DNA of 64,000 nt from CAWUIO01 sp963922455 (GCA_963922455.1 CAWUIO010000019.1:1-64000), one strand, 5' to 3'. Shown: positions 44,142-52,565, numbered from the stretch's first letter. The notes: generated by a model not told the origin, from the letters alone. Program-made: numbers and translations.

Positions 44142-44684
44142 ATGAAAAGAGTAATGTTTTTTCTATTTTTGTGCACTATTTTCACAAATTCGCTACAAGC
44201 TCAGAAGTTTGGATATATCGATGCCGATTTTGTGTTGACACAAATGGATGAGTACAAAGAGGCGATGAAAGAAATTCAGGAGTCTGTTAGCAAGTGGAGG
44301 GCCGATATCGACAAAAAGAATAGTGAAGTCCAGAAAATGTTGGATAGCTACAAAGCCGAAGAAATCCTCTTGACTCCCGAGATGAAGACAGAACGTAAAG
44401 CAGCCATTGACGAGAAAGAAAAAGAGGTCCAAGAGCTAAGTAATAAAATATTTGGACCCGACGGTCAATTCTTTGCCCGACAACAAGATTTGATTAAACC
44501 GGCCCAAGAGAAACTTTACGAGGCGGTACAAAAAGTTGCCCGCCGAAACAAACTCCAATTTATTTTCACAAACACCGAAGGTCTTACCATGATATACGCC
44601 GAGCCCCGACACGACTATACCGAAGAAGTGATCGAAGAGCTGGGTTTGAACCAACCGGAAGAAAATCCGGAAGATGGAGACTAG
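44142..44684 (+). CDS. OmpH/Skp family periplasmic chaperone 1
   Basis: 180 aa. Signal peptide to QAQKFGYIDADFVL, then a long charged coiled coil (residues 45-130) as in Skp, and a C-terminal domain QFIFTNTEGLTMIYAEPRHDYTEEVIEELG. Skp trimers hold unfolded outer-membrane proteins in the periplasm. Directly behind bamA. The acidic tail PEENPEDGD is unusual but common in this phylum. Confidence 0.9.
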   Translation: MKRVMFFLFLCTIFTNSLQAQKFGYIDADFVLTQMDEYKEAMKEIQESVSKWRADIDKKNSEVQKMLDSYKAEEILLTPEMKTERKAAIDEKEKEVQELSNKIFGPDGQFFARQQDLIKPAQEKLYEAVQKVARRNKLQFIFTNTEGLTMIYAEPRHDYTEEVIEELGLNQPEENPEDGD

Positions 44685-44696
44685 TTATTTTATTCA

Positions 44697-45737
44697 ATGA
44701 AATTAAAAATCATGAAAAATAAGAGTGTACTATTTATTGCTCTTGCCCTTTGCTTACTTAGCTTAAATCTAAGTGCTCAGGGTAAAATTGGCTTTGTAGA
44801 CGAAACCTACATCGCCCAAAACCTTCCTGAATATGCTACTATTCAGCAAGAAATGAAGGCTTATCAGGATAAGGCCCAAGCTGAAATTAAAGCCCTGGAA
44901 GATGAATATACCAAGAAAATTCAGGAGGTAGAAGCCTTAGACCCCGAAGTTACTCCGGGTCCTATTGTACAGTCAAGATTAAAAGAAATTCAAGATCTAG
45001 AAAAACAAATCCAGGAACTGCAAAACTTGGCCAATCAAGAGTACCAGGGCATGCTAAGCCAGAAATTAAAGCCGGTCTACGATAAGATGTCCAAAGCTAT
45101 TGAAGAAGTGGCCCTAGCCCAAGGTAATATCTACATTTTCCGGATTGAGTCCTTGCTTTACAAGCAAGACAAAAATAACCTCTCCAATCTAGTACTAAAG
45201 CAAATGGGGGTTACTCCTACTCCCAACCCCGAATTGGATACTAGCACCTGGGGAAGCCCCACAGCTTCTAATAAAATTGGCGTAGCCGATATTAATTATA
45301 TCCTTCCTAAACTACCGGCCTTTACCGATGCCCAAAAAGTAATGAAAGTTTATACCGATAAACTCCAGGAATCGGTGCAAAAAATACAAGCCGAGTATCA
45401 AGAAATTGAAAGAAGAGGAGGACAAATGACCCCCGAAACTCCTAAGGCCCAACGCGACCAATTGGTGAGTGAACTGAAAGCCAAACAGGAAGAATTACTC
45501 AAAGCTCAGCAAAATGCCCAGGAGCAAATGTCTAAAAAGCAGAATACTTTGATGGAACCCATCGAGAAAGATGTCATGGAAAAAATCAAAGAAGTGTCCG
45601 AAGCCCAAGGGTATACCTATATCCTCCGTATTGAAGCTTCTTTTTACGAACCGGCAGAGAATAATATTTCCGATAGCATCCTCCGTAAAATGGGGGTTGA
45701 CCCCATAGCCGATTCAGGGAGCGACACCGGTAACTAA
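44697..45737 (+). CDS. double-domain OmpH/Skp protein
   Basis: 346 aa, about twice the family length. Signal peptide (start at 44697 or 44712) is followed by two full OmpH units: KIGFVDETYIAQNLPEYATI ... QGNIYIFRIESLLYKQDKNN and KIGVADINYILPKLPAFTDA ... QGYTYILRIEASFYEPAENN. Each has its own N-terminal strand, coiled coil and C-terminal strand with the MGV(T/D)P ending. The tandem fusion could make a pseudo-trimer or hexamer differently from single-domain Skp. Lies between two single-domain paralogs. Confidence 0.88.
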   Translation: MKLKIMKNKSVLFIALALCLLSLNLSAQGKIGFVDETYIAQNLPEYATIQQEMKAYQDKAQAEIKALEDEYTKKIQEVEALDPEVTPGPIVQSRLKEIQDLEKQIQELQNLANQEYQGMLSQKLKPVYDKMSKAIEEVALAQGNIYIFRIESLLYKQDKNNLSNLVLKQMGVTPTPNPELDTSTWGSPTASNKIGVADINYILPKLPAFTDAQKVMKVYTDKLQESVQKIQAEYQEIERRGGQMTPETPKAQRDQLVSELKAKQEELLKAQQNAQEQMSKKQNTLMEPIEKDVMEKIKEVSEAQGYTYILRIEASFYEPAENNISDSILRKMGVDPIADSGSDTGN

Positions 45738-45773
45738 TTATCTTTTCAATTTGATTTACTCGAACTAGATACA

Positions 45774-46295
45774 ATGAAAAAAATATTCGTATATACATTT
45801 TTGGGATTGGCGCTCATGACGTTCTCTCAAAGCCAAGTACAAGCCCAAGGTAAGATTGCCTTTATTGACTTACAAAAAGTATTGCCTCAAATCCCCGAAT
45901 ACCAAACGGCCCAGACAAAGATGGAGTCTTATGCCAAATTGGTAGAAGAGGAATTGAAAAACCGGGAGTCGGAATTAACTGCCAAACTCAAAGACTATCA
46001 AGACAATGGGGCTGGTTATACTCAAGCTCTAAGAGCAGTAAAAGAACGGGAGTTGCAGTCTTTAGATCGTCAATTACAGGAGTTTCAGGCCAGTATCCAA
46101 CAAGATGCCCAGAAAAAAGAATTTGAATTGCTCTCTCCTATTTACGAGAAAGTAGATAAAGCTATCCAAGATGTGGCCAGTGAAAACACCTATGCCTTTG
46201 TTTTAAAGTCGGAGTTTTGCTCGGCAACGGTGAAGCAAAATGATATTTCCAATAAGGTATTGACCAAGATGGGAGTTACCCCTAGTCAAAACTAA
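45774..46295 (+). CDS. OmpH/Skp family periplasmic chaperone 3
   Basis: 173 aa. Signal peptide of about 25 residues, then KIAFIDLQKVLPQIPEYQTAQ, a coiled coil and the ending KMGVTPSQN. Its N-terminal and C-terminal elements are more like the double-domain protein upstream (IPEY, MGVTP) than like the first Skp gene. Followed by a strong terminator at 46319. Confidence 0.88.
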   Translation: MKKIFVYTFLGLALMTFSQSQVQAQGKIAFIDLQKVLPQIPEYQTAQTKMESYAKLVEEELKNRESELTAKLKDYQDNGAGYTQALRAVKERELQSLDRQLQEFQASIQQDAQKKEFELLSPIYEKVDKAIQDVASENTYAFVLKSEFCSATVKQNDISNKVLTKMGVTPSQN

Positions 46296-46318
46296 TTCCT
46301 CCCTCAAGGGGATGAACG

Positions 46319-46349
46319 GCCTGCCGGAACCTACCGGTAGGCTTTTTTT
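46319..46349 (+). terminator. terminator of the bamA-ompH group
   Basis: GCCTGCCGG and CCGGTAGGC form a 9 bp stem (one G-T pair) with loop AACCTA, followed by seven T. It lies upstream of the LD-carboxypeptidase ATG and inside the longest ORF of that gene, which supports the later start. Confidence 0.85.
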
Positions 46350-46368
46350 ATATATACATTTCCTGCCT

Positions 46369-47277
46369 ATGCATCAGCCCCCTTATCTAAAGAAAAACGA
46401 CCGGGTAGCTATCGTGGCCCCGGCCAAAAAAGTAAATCGGCCCGAAATGCAAATGGCCATTCAAATTCTGGAGGGCTGGGGCCTGGAAGTGATACTGGGT
46501 AAATATGTTTATAATATTTATAATCAATTTGCCGGTACCGATCGGGAAAGAGCCGAAGACCTGCAAAACATGCTGGATGATCCGAGCATCCAAGCCATCA
46601 TTTGTGCCCGGGGGGGGTATGGAACCACTCGGATCATTGACTCCTTATCTTTTGATTCTTTCTTGGCCCAGCCTAAGTGGTTGGTAGGTTTTAGTGATAT
46701 TACAGTCTTACATTGCCATATCCACAACCTGGGGGTGTGCAGCATCCACGGCATCATGCCAATGCTCTTTCCTAAGCAGACCGAACAAACCCTGGAAAGC
46801 TTGCGACGGGCCCTTTTTGGCGAGCCCTTGCATTATGAGTCTCTGGCTCACCCTCTTAATCGCCTGGGCAAAGCAAGGGGAGAGCTCGTGGGAGGTAATT
46901 TGTCTCTTTTTGCCAATACCATTGGCACTCCCTCCGAGATTGACACCCGGGATAAGATCTTGTTTTTGGAAGATGTCAATGAATATCTCTACCATCTGGA
47001 CCGTATGATGATCCATCTCTACCGAGCCGGTAAATTGGCCCACTTGGCGGGACTTATCATTGGAGAGTTCTCCCAGGTCAAAGACAATGAAGCTCCCTTT
47101 GGTTGGAGTGTCCATGAAATCATTGCCGAGTTGGTTGCCGAGTACAATTATCCGGTATGCTATGACTTCCCGGTGGGGCATGAGGTAAATAACCTTTCCA
47201 TGTATTGTGGGGGAATTGGCACCTTAGCCGTGCAAGAAAGCGGGATTAGCCTCAGTTTTTCACCGAGGGAGGAGTGA
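46369..47277 (+). CDS. ldcA: LD-carboxypeptidase (S66 family)
   Basis: 302 aa from the ATG at 46369 (MHQPPYLKKNDRVAIVAPAK). S66 features: RVAIVAPA, ICARGGYGTTRIID, KWLVGFSDITVLH with the nucleophile Ser, LFLEDVNEYLYHLDRMM with the Glu, and YDFPVGHEVNNLSMYCG with the His. Cytosolic enzyme that trims D-Ala from L,D-linked muropeptides in murein recycling; related microcin-resistance proteins share the fold. Repeat copy 8 begins 17 bp after the stop. Confidence 0.9.
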   Translation: MHQPPYLKKNDRVAIVAPAKKVNRPEMQMAIQILEGWGLEVILGKYVYNIYNQFAGTDRERAEDLQNMLDDPSIQAIICARGGYGTTRIIDSLSFDSFLAQPKWLVGFSDITVLHCHIHNLGVCSIHGIMPMLFPKQTEQTLESLRRALFGEPLHYESLAHPLNRLGKARGELVGGNLSLFANTIGTPSEIDTRDKILFLEDVNEYLYHLDRMMIHLYRAGKLAHLAGLIIGEFSQVKDNEAPFGWSVHEIIAELVAEYNYPVCYDFPVGHEVNNLSMYCGGIGTLAVQESGISLSFSPREE

Positions 47278-47294
47278 ATGCCCTAGGGTTTTTA

Positions 47295-47426
47295 GGGGCT
47301 TCCCCACGTTGAGGAAATATGTGCCCCTTTTTTAGCTAGCTGCCCGCGTGGGTCGGGCTGTCACTACTCGCCGGCCAAACCCGCCATCCAGCGGCGGGCT
47401 CAAACAGGCCGTTCCATCCCTAAGCC
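47295..47426 (+). repeat. 3'-end structured repeat, copy 8 (type A)
   Basis: 132 bp, 17 bp after ldcA. Begins GGGGCTTCCCCACGTT; the inner helix is CCCACG/CGTGGG, a double change relative to CCCGCG/CGCGGG. The centre has GCTGTCACTACTCGCCGGCC and the hairpin CCGCC-ATCCAGC-GGCGG, then GGGCTCAAACAGGCCGTTCC; end ATCCCTAAGCC. A GAGAGGAGAGAGGAGAG tract follows. Confidence 0.9.
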
Positions 47427-47650
47427 AACTTGAGAGGAGAGAGGAGAGAAAGCTTATCAGTGCCCCTTGTCGGTGTTATAGCGGCGACACCCACAAGCAC
47501 GAGTAGGCAATACGGGCATAGATCTGCCCCCAAGTAAATAGTTACCAGCTTCCCGCTTAGGGGTGTTTAAGCCAAGCAAGACCCATAAGCACGATTATAT
47601 ACTACTTCTTACCGTAAAATCTACACCCAATCTACTCTCTTCTTAGAAAT
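47427..47650. other. spacer between opposed repeat copies 8 and 9
   Basis: 224 bp without a recognisable gene. It contains a loose duplication: ACCCACAAGCACGAGTA near 47489 and ACCCATAAGCACGATTA near 47581, about 90 bp apart. The inner flanks of both repeats are purine-rich in the sense of each repeat, as in the 31937-32255 spacer. Confidence 0.4.
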
Positions 47651-47781
47651 GGCTGAGGGATAGAGCGGCATGTCTGAGCTCGTGTAGGCCCTGTGCGTAA
47701 AGGCAGCGAGTAGCGAAAGCCCGACCCCGGCGGCACGCTATAATCCTAGGGCAAGTCAACTTGATCGCCGGGGGCAGCCCC
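47651..47781 (-). repeat. 3'-end structured repeat, copy 9 (type A)
   Basis: 131 bp, minus orientation, 65 bp after the ahcY stop (ahcY terminator in between). Begins GGGGCTGCCCCCGGC; inner helix CCCCGGCG/CGCCGGGG; end ATCCCTCAGCC. Outer helix GGCTG/CAGCC as in copies 7 and 12. Confidence 0.9.
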
Positions 47782-47796
47782 AAGAACTATGAGCCC

Positions 47797-47828
47797 ATAA
47801 AAAAAGCCCGAACCGAAGTCCGGGCTTG
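47797..47828 (-). terminator. terminator of ahcY
   Basis: On the minus strand AGCCCG and CGGGCT pair around a 10 nt loop and are followed by seven T. It starts 18 bp after the ahcY stop, before repeat copy 9. Confidence 0.85.
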
Positions 47829-47846
47829 TAAAAAAACAGAAAGGGT

Positions 47847-49157
47847 TTAGTATCGGTAGTATTCCGGCTTGAAAGGACCTTCCGGCTCTACTCCAATATA
47901 CTCGGCCTGATCATCAGACAGCTCATCCAATTCTACCCCGATTTTGGCTAGGTGTAGCTTGGCAACTTTTTCGTCCAAATGCTTAGGCAGGGTGTATACT
48001 TTGTTTTCGTATTGATCGGTGTTGATCCAAAGCTCCAATTGGGCAAGTGTTTGGTTGGTAAAGGAGTTAGACATCACAAACGAAGGGTGACCTGTGGCAC
48101 AACCCAAGTTTACTAGACGGCCTTCGGCCAAAAGAATGATGTCATTGCCTTCCACGGTGTACTTATCTACCTGCGGCTTGATCTCTACTTTGCTATTCCC
48201 GGAGTTATTGTTCAACCAGGCTACGTCAATCTCATTGTCAAAGTGCCCGATGTTACAAACGATGGCCTTATCTTTCATCTGGCGGAAGTGCTTCTCGGTG
48301 ATGATGTCTTTGTTACCGGTGGCGGTTACGATCACATCGGCGATTCCGACAGCATTTTCCATTTTACGTACCTCATAGCCTTCCATAGCCGCTTGAAGGG
48401 CACAGATAGGATCAATCTCCGTAACGATTACTCGAGCTCCGGCCCCACGAAGGGATTTGGCCGATCCTTTTCCTACATCTCCAAAACCAGCTACAACTGC
48501 TACTTTACCTCCCATCATCACATCGGTAGCCCGTCGGATGGCGTCTACTAAGGATTCTTTACAACCGTACAAGTTGTCAAATTTTGACTTAGTCACCGAG
48601 TCGTTTACGTTGATGGCCGGTAAAGGCAAAGTACCTTTGCGCATACGCTCATACAGACGGTGCACACCCGTAGTGGTTTCCTCGGATAGACCCTTGATGT
48701 CTTTCACCAATTCGGGGTATTGGTCGAGCACCATGTTGGTTAAATCTCCACCATCATCCAGGATCATATTGAGGGCTTGTCCGCCTTCAAAAGCGTGCAA
48801 GGTTTGCTCAATGGCCCAGTCAAATTCTTCTTCGGTCATGCCTTTCCAGGCAAAAACGGGAATACCCGCCGCCGCGATAGCCGCTGCTGCGTGATCTTGA
48901 GTAGAAAAAATATTACATGAAGACCAAGTAACCTCAGCTCCCAACTCTACCAAAGTCTCGATCAAAACGGCAGTTTGGATGGTCATGTGCAGACAGCCGG
49001 CAATGCGGGCCCCTTGCAAAGGCTTAGACTCGCCATACTCTTCACGCAAGGACATCAAACCAGGCATTTCGGCTTCAGCTAGTTCAATTTCTTTACGTCC
49101 CCAATCGGCTAGGGAAATATCTTTAACCTTGTAATTCAATTTTTCGGCTTCTAACAT
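47847..49157 (-). CDS. ahcY: adenosylhomocysteinase
   Basis: 436 aa, full length. Motifs: SCNIFSTQDHAAAAIA, NMILDDGGDLTN, GVHRLYERM, the NAD-binding VVAGFGDVGKGSAKSL, ATGNKDIIT, CNIGHFDNEID and the C-terminal GPFKPEYYRY (NAD-binding Lys/Tyr). Splits S-adenosylhomocysteine into adenosine and homocysteine, keeping SAM-dependent methylation running. Well-defined promoter and terminator; single gene. Confidence 0.97.
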   Translation of the reverse strand: MLEAEKLNYKVKDISLADWGRKEIELAEAEMPGLMSLREEYGESKPLQGARIAGCLHMTIQTAVLIETLVELGAEVTWSSCNIFSTQDHAAAAIAAAGIPVFAWKGMTEEEFDWAIEQTLHAFEGGQALNMILDDGGDLTNMVLDQYPELVKDIKGLSEETTTGVHRLYERMRKGTLPLPAINVNDSVTKSKFDNLYGCKESLVDAIRRATDVMMGGKVAVVAGFGDVGKGSAKSLRGAGARVIVTEIDPICALQAAMEGYEVRKMENAVGIADVIVTATGNKDIITEKHFRQMKDKAIVCNIGHFDNEIDVAWLNNNSGNSKVEIKPQVDKYTVEGNDIILLAEGRLVNLGCATGHPSFVMSNSFTNQTLAQLELWINTDQYENKVYTLPKHLDEKVAKLHLAKIGVELDELSDDQAEYIGVEPEGPFKPEYYRY

Positions 49158-49191
49158 AAGAATGGTTTATTTATCAGGAAAAAAAGATACG

Positions 49192-49223
49192 CAAAATTAA
49201 GCTTTTTGTGGAATATAGGCAAA
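49192..49223 (-). promoter_or_regulatory. promoter of ahcY
   Basis: On the minus strand TTTG (49223-49220), 20 bp spacer, TAATTTTG (49199-49192). The predicted start is about 28 bp upstream of the ATG. Confidence 0.75.
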
Positions 49224-49365
49224 AAGCACAAGGGGATGTAAGTATTTGCCTGACATTCAAGTTTTTACAATAAGTTGCTTAGTTGCTAAGGCAATTAACT
49301 GAGAGCTTGGAGAAGACTCCATTTGCTAGAAGAAGTATTTGATCGGGATCACGAAAAGACTTAAA

Positions 49366-49397
49366 TTGCCAGCAAATAAATTGGGTACAAATATTTG
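49366..49397 (+). promoter_or_regulatory. promoter of the RmlD-like gene, leaderless type
   Basis: TTG at 49366-49368, 21 bp spacer, AATATTTG at 49390-49397, then 5 nt and the GTG start codon. One mismatch in the -7 box. Confidence 0.55.
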
Positions 49398-49402
49398 ACG
49401 CA

Positions 49403-50329
49403 GTGAAAAAAGTACTAATTACCGGCTCGAATGGTCTCCTGGGGCAAAAACTAGTCTCCTTATATCTTCGGGGAGAATATCGAGAAAAATATGCAGTGGT
49501 GGCTACCTCTCGCGGAGAAAATCGGATCAATCGGATAGAAGGGTTCTATTACCGAAGCATGGATGTGTGCCAAGCCGAGGAAATCAGGCAGGTCTTGGAC
49601 GAAGAAAAAGTGGATGTCGTGATACATACCGCCGCGATGACCCAAGTGGATTTGTGCGAAACGGAACGCGAGGCGTGTTGGGAACTTAATGTCAAATCGG
49701 TTGAGTACTTAAGCAAAGCCTGCGAGGAAAGGAATATTTTATTTATACACCTTTCTACCGATTTTATTTTTGACGGAGAAGCTGGCCCTTATGCCGAAGA
49801 AGATGGGGCCAATCCAATAAGTTATTACGGAGAGAGTAAATGGGCCGCTGAGCAGGTAATTAAGGCAAGTACAGGACCCTGGGCCATTGTACGGACTGTC
49901 CTGGTATACGGTATCAGTGAGGCGATGAGCCGATCGAATATAATTTTATGGGTGAAAAAATCCTTGGAGTCTGGTAAGACCATTCACGTAGTGGATGATC
50001 AGTGGCGTAGCCCAACTTTGGCCGAAGATTTGGCAAAGGGATGTTTTCTAATTGCCGAACAAGGAGCTAGGGGTGTTTTCAACATTTCTGGGAGTGAGGT
50101 ACTTACTCCCTACGAAATGGCCATTGAAACCGCCGACTTTTTTCAACTGGATAAGTCCTTGATTGAAAGAACCGATGGCTCCCAATTTAAACAAGCCGCC
50201 AAGCGCCCCCCGCGTACGGGCTTGATTATTGATAAAGCCCGTAAAGAATTAGGCTATCAGCCGCGCACATTTACCGAAGGGATTGCTATTTTGAAAGAAC
50301 AAATCAAATCCTTTGGTTTACACGTTTGA
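49403..50329 (+). CDS. RmlD-like NAD(P)-dependent sugar reductase (extended SDR)
   Basis: 308 aa, GTG start. Nucleotide-binding GSNGLLGQKLV at residues 7-17, DVVIHTAAMTQVDLCE, STDFIFDGEAGPY and the catalytic YYGESKWAAE (Tyr/Lys). Resembles dTDP-4-dehydrorhamnose reductase (RmlD), but no rmlA/B/C genes are nearby, so the sugar nucleotide is uncertain. A methyltransferase gene follows after 13 bp on the same strand. Confidence 0.82.
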   Translation: MKKVLITGSNGLLGQKLVSLYLRGEYREKYAVVATSRGENRINRIEGFYYRSMDVCQAEEIRQVLDEEKVDVVIHTAAMTQVDLCETEREACWELNVKSVEYLSKACEERNILFIHLSTDFIFDGEAGPYAEEDGANPISYYGESKWAAEQVIKASTGPWAIVRTVLVYGISEAMSRSNIILWVKKSLESGKTIHVVDDQWRSPTLAEDLAKGCFLIAEQGARGVFNISGSEVLTPYEMAIETADFFQLDKSLIERTDGSQFKQAAKRPPRTGLIIDKARKELGYQPRTFTEGIAILKEQIKSFGLHV

Positions 50330-50342
50330 TTTTTAGAGGATC

Positions 50343-51113
50343 ATGAAGAAGATTATTGGGTGGGTGATCCGGTACATACCCCGGAAATACCTACAGTTGA
50401 TTAGTCCGCTGGCTCTCCGAGTGCTGGCCTTGTTTTACCGAGGGAAGATCGTGCAGTGCCCCATTTGCGGATCACAATTTAAAAAGTTTTTGCCTTATGG
50501 GCGAGGGCAATTTGCCCGGGCCAATGCGCTCTGCCCCAATTGCCAGTCTCTGGAGCGGCACCGGTTGCTGTGGCTGTATTTTCAAGCCAAAACCGATTTG
50601 CTTCAGGCTCCTAATAAATTATTGCATATCGCTCCTGAGGTTTGTTTTATTAAGCCTTTCCGCAAACTGCCCAGCCTAGATTACACCACCGCCGATTTGG
50701 AATCTCCCTTGGCCGAGGTAAAAATGGATGTGCACGAAATACCGTTTGAAGATAATACCTTTGATATCGTCTTGTGTAATCACGTGATGGAGCATGTCCG
50801 GGATGATATCCAAGCCATGCGGGAAATTCGTCGGGTATTGAAGCCTGAGGGCTGGGCCATTATGCAAGTGCCCATGATGAAGGAAGGCTTGGTGGAGACC
50901 TTTGAAGATGATTCCATTGTGAGCCCATCCGAGCGCTTTAAAGTCTATGGACAAGAAGATCATGTTCGTTTGTATGGTTCTGACTATGGGCAAAGGATGG
51001 AGAAGGCCGGCTTTGACGTCTTGGAAGACCCTTTTGTGTTAGAATTGGACCCTGAACTCGTGAAAAAGCACTCCTTGCCCAGCCGGGAAATTATTTATCG
51101 CGGCTTCAAATAA
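50343..51113 (+). CDS. class I SAM-dependent methyltransferase with zinc-binding region
   Basis: 256 aa. Residues 38-72 hold a CPICGSQFKKF ... LCPNCQSLERHR double CxxC, then a methyltransferase core: LLHIAPEVCF, DVHEIPFEDNTFDIVLCNHVMEHV and RRVLKPEGWAIMQVPM. The final part (EDHVRLYGSDYGQRMEKAGF) is typical of the methyltransferase-11/23 group, often found in polysaccharide or lipid gene sets. Probably in one transcript with the RmlD-like gene. Acceptor unknown. Confidence 0.8.
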   Translation: MKKIIGWVIRYIPRKYLQLISPLALRVLALFYRGKIVQCPICGSQFKKFLPYGRGQFARANALCPNCQSLERHRLLWLYFQAKTDLLQAPNKLLHIAPEVCFIKPFRKLPSLDYTTADLESPLAEVKMDVHEIPFEDNTFDIVLCNHVMEHVRDDIQAMREIRRVLKPEGWAIMQVPMMKEGLVETFEDDSIVSPSERFKVYGQEDHVRLYGSDYGQRMEKAGFDVLEDPFVLELDPELVKKHSLPSREIIYRGFK

Positions 51114-51126
51114 AAGCGTGTGGTAC

Positions 51127-51285
51127 ATGAAGCACACAAAAAAGAAGGGTCTTCCCCAAAAAATATGTCCGGTATGTCAGCGGCCTTTTCATTGGCGAAA
51201 AAAGTGGAAAGACTGCTGGGAGGAAGTAGTCTATTGTAGCGAACGATGCCGACGCAATAAAACAAGTGTTTCAACGGTATCTTGA
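51127..51285 (+). CDS. DUF2256 zinc-ribbon protein
   Basis: 52 aa, 13 bp after the methyltransferase stop. Translation MKHTKKKGLPQKICPVCQRP continues through FHWRKKWKDCWEEV to VYCSERCRR, the exact DUF2256 pattern: CxxC, RPFxWRKKW, CW and CSxRC. Probably binds one zinc; function unknown. The gene is short and easily missed. MITE copy 2 begins 22 bp downstream. Confidence 0.85.
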   Translation: MKHTKKKGLPQKICPVCQRPFHWRKKWKDCWEEVVYCSERCRRNKTSVSTVS

Positions 51286-51307
51286 GCATCTTTATAAAAA
51301 TTTTCAC

Positions 51308-51476
51308 TAAGAAACTGTTTAAATTTAATTGTATGAGCTGCAAAGGCCCATTTTTGGAACCTGATTTCATCAAATTCCTCGCCCATAGCGCTGCTATGCG
51401 CTCCTTGTTGATTTCATCAGAACCCCAAACTGGCCCTTTTCGCCGACAAAAAATAAACTTAAATAGTTTCTAAAAA
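51308..51476. mobile_element. MITE-like hairpin element, copy 2
   Basis: 169 bp, inverted relative to copy 1 at 9319-9486 and nearly identical over the whole length (a handful of differences). Ends AGAAACTGTTTAAATTTA and TAAACTTAAATAGTTTCT, the same centre CATAGC-GCT-GCTATG and mirrored AAAGGGCCA/TGGCCCTTT-type arms. Located between the DUF2256 and DUF4230 genes without disrupting either. Confidence 0.88.
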
Positions 51477-51486
51477 GCGTTGTTTT

Positions 51487-52101
51487 ATGGCTTCCCGTTT
51501 GGTGTACCCTATAGTCATTGGAGTATTGGTTTTGGCCGTACTTGCTTTGGCCTTTGTAAATTTTGGCAAGAATTGGTTTAAAGTGGGAGAAGAAAAGACG
51601 GTCTCGTATCACGATATCGTTTTAGAAAAGGTGGAAAAGATGGGAAAACTCGAGTTAGTGAAGTATAGCTTTAGAGATGTCATGGAGCATAAGATTGAGT
51701 ATGACTACTGGTGGGACTCCAAGGCTATTTTGATCATCAGTGGGGAAGCGATTGGGTGTATCGATTTAGAAAAAGTAAGCTCCGAAGATATTGTGGAAAC
51801 CGAAGATACGATGTATGTACGATTGCCTGAGCCGGAACTGTGTAATTATAAGATCAATCACCAAGGTTCTCGCATTTATGATACCAAGTCGTATTCTATG
51901 GATAAAACCAAATTAATCGGGGAAGCATTTAAAGAAGCCGAAAAACAAATCAAACGGACCGCTTTACAGTCGGATATTTTGGCCCAAGCCCGCAGGAATG
52001 GAGAACAAATTTTAAGGCCCTTGTTTCAAGAATTATCCGGGAAAGTAGTGCGTTTTTCCTACGCACCTGCTTCCACCGGAGAGTCATTTCCCAAAGAGTG
52101 A
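51487..52101 (+). CDS. DUF4230 family protein
   Basis: 204 aa. One N-terminal membrane anchor (residues 7-27) and a soluble domain with DUF4230 features: LEKVEKMGKLELVKYSFRDVMEH, WWDSKAILIISGEAIGCIDLEKV, DTMYVRLPEPELCNYKINH and a helical tail with EAEKQIKRTALQ. Probably membrane-bound, facing the periplasm; function unknown. ATG start 10 bp after MITE copy 2. Confidence 0.75.
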   Translation: MASRLVYPIVIGVLVLAVLALAFVNFGKNWFKVGEEKTVSYHDIVLEKVEKMGKLELVKYSFRDVMEHKIEYDYWWDSKAILIISGEAIGCIDLEKVSSEDIVETEDTMYVRLPEPELCNYKINHQGSRIYDTKSYSMDKTKLIGEAFKEAEKQIKRTALQSDILAQARRNGEQILRPLFQELSGKVVRFSYAPASTGESFPKE

Positions 52102-52107
52102 TACACC

Positions 52108-52174
52108 TCCCGGCTTGTCCTTAAACTAAAATTTACTACATAAGAAGGATAGAGGAAGGACAGGGGGCCGGGAA
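52108..52174. repeat. imperfect inverted repeat between convergent genes
   Basis: TCCCGGC then TTGTCCTT on the left are mirrored by AAGGACA and GGCCGGGA on the right, with a 3 nt bulge and a loop of about 30 nt. It lies between the stop codons of the DUF4230 gene and the minus-strand gene at 52185; possibly a bidirectional terminator, though without a T tract. Confidence 0.45.
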
Positions 52175-52184
52175 GAAAAAGCAA

Positions 52185-52565
52185 TTATAGACTAGCCCCC
52201 TTGGGCCGATCTTTATTCAAAGATTTTGCCCGTTCGTTCTTTTTGCTAGCTTCTTCCCAGCAACGAACGGCAATTTCAACGGTATCCAATTTCTTCTTAG
52301 AAGTGATATTTTGAAACTTACCCGCTTTTCTACGGCCTACTTTCTTTTTGATAGACTCGCTTACGGATTTGTATCCTAATTCTTTCAACTTCATAGAAAT
52401 TTTTAAAAGAAGGTCGCCAATTTTCTGGTCATTTTCTTCACGCACCAATTGGTGTTTATAATGAATTAAATTTCCCAGAATCATGCTAAATTCTTTGGTG
52501 CCCGGCTTGCGTACATCGCCGGGATAATACTTTCTTTTTTTGGTGAGCATTTGATTTTCTGTCAT
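52185..52565 (-). CDS. basic protein of unknown function
   Basis: 126 aa, very rich in Lys and Arg. Mostly helical; the N-terminal third (RKYYPGDVRKPGTKEFSMILGNLIHYKHQLVREEN) and the tail (VEIAVRCWEEASKKNERAKSLNKD) have no cysteines except one and no membrane segment. No family recognised. The charge suggests nucleic-acid or ribosome binding, which is inference only. ATG start; 435 bp upstream without a gene. Confidence 0.55.
   Translation of the reverse strand: MTENQMLTKKRKYYPGDVRKPGTKEFSMILGNLIHYKHQLVREENDQKIGDLLLKISMKLKELGYKSVSESIKKKVGRRKAGKFQNITSKKKLDTVEIAVRCWEEASKKNERAKSLNKDRPKGASL

Noticed and set aside
47427..47650. Possible short direct-repeat array resembling CRISPR
   Set aside because: Only one pair of imperfect 17 bp repeats about 90 bp apart; no regular spacing.
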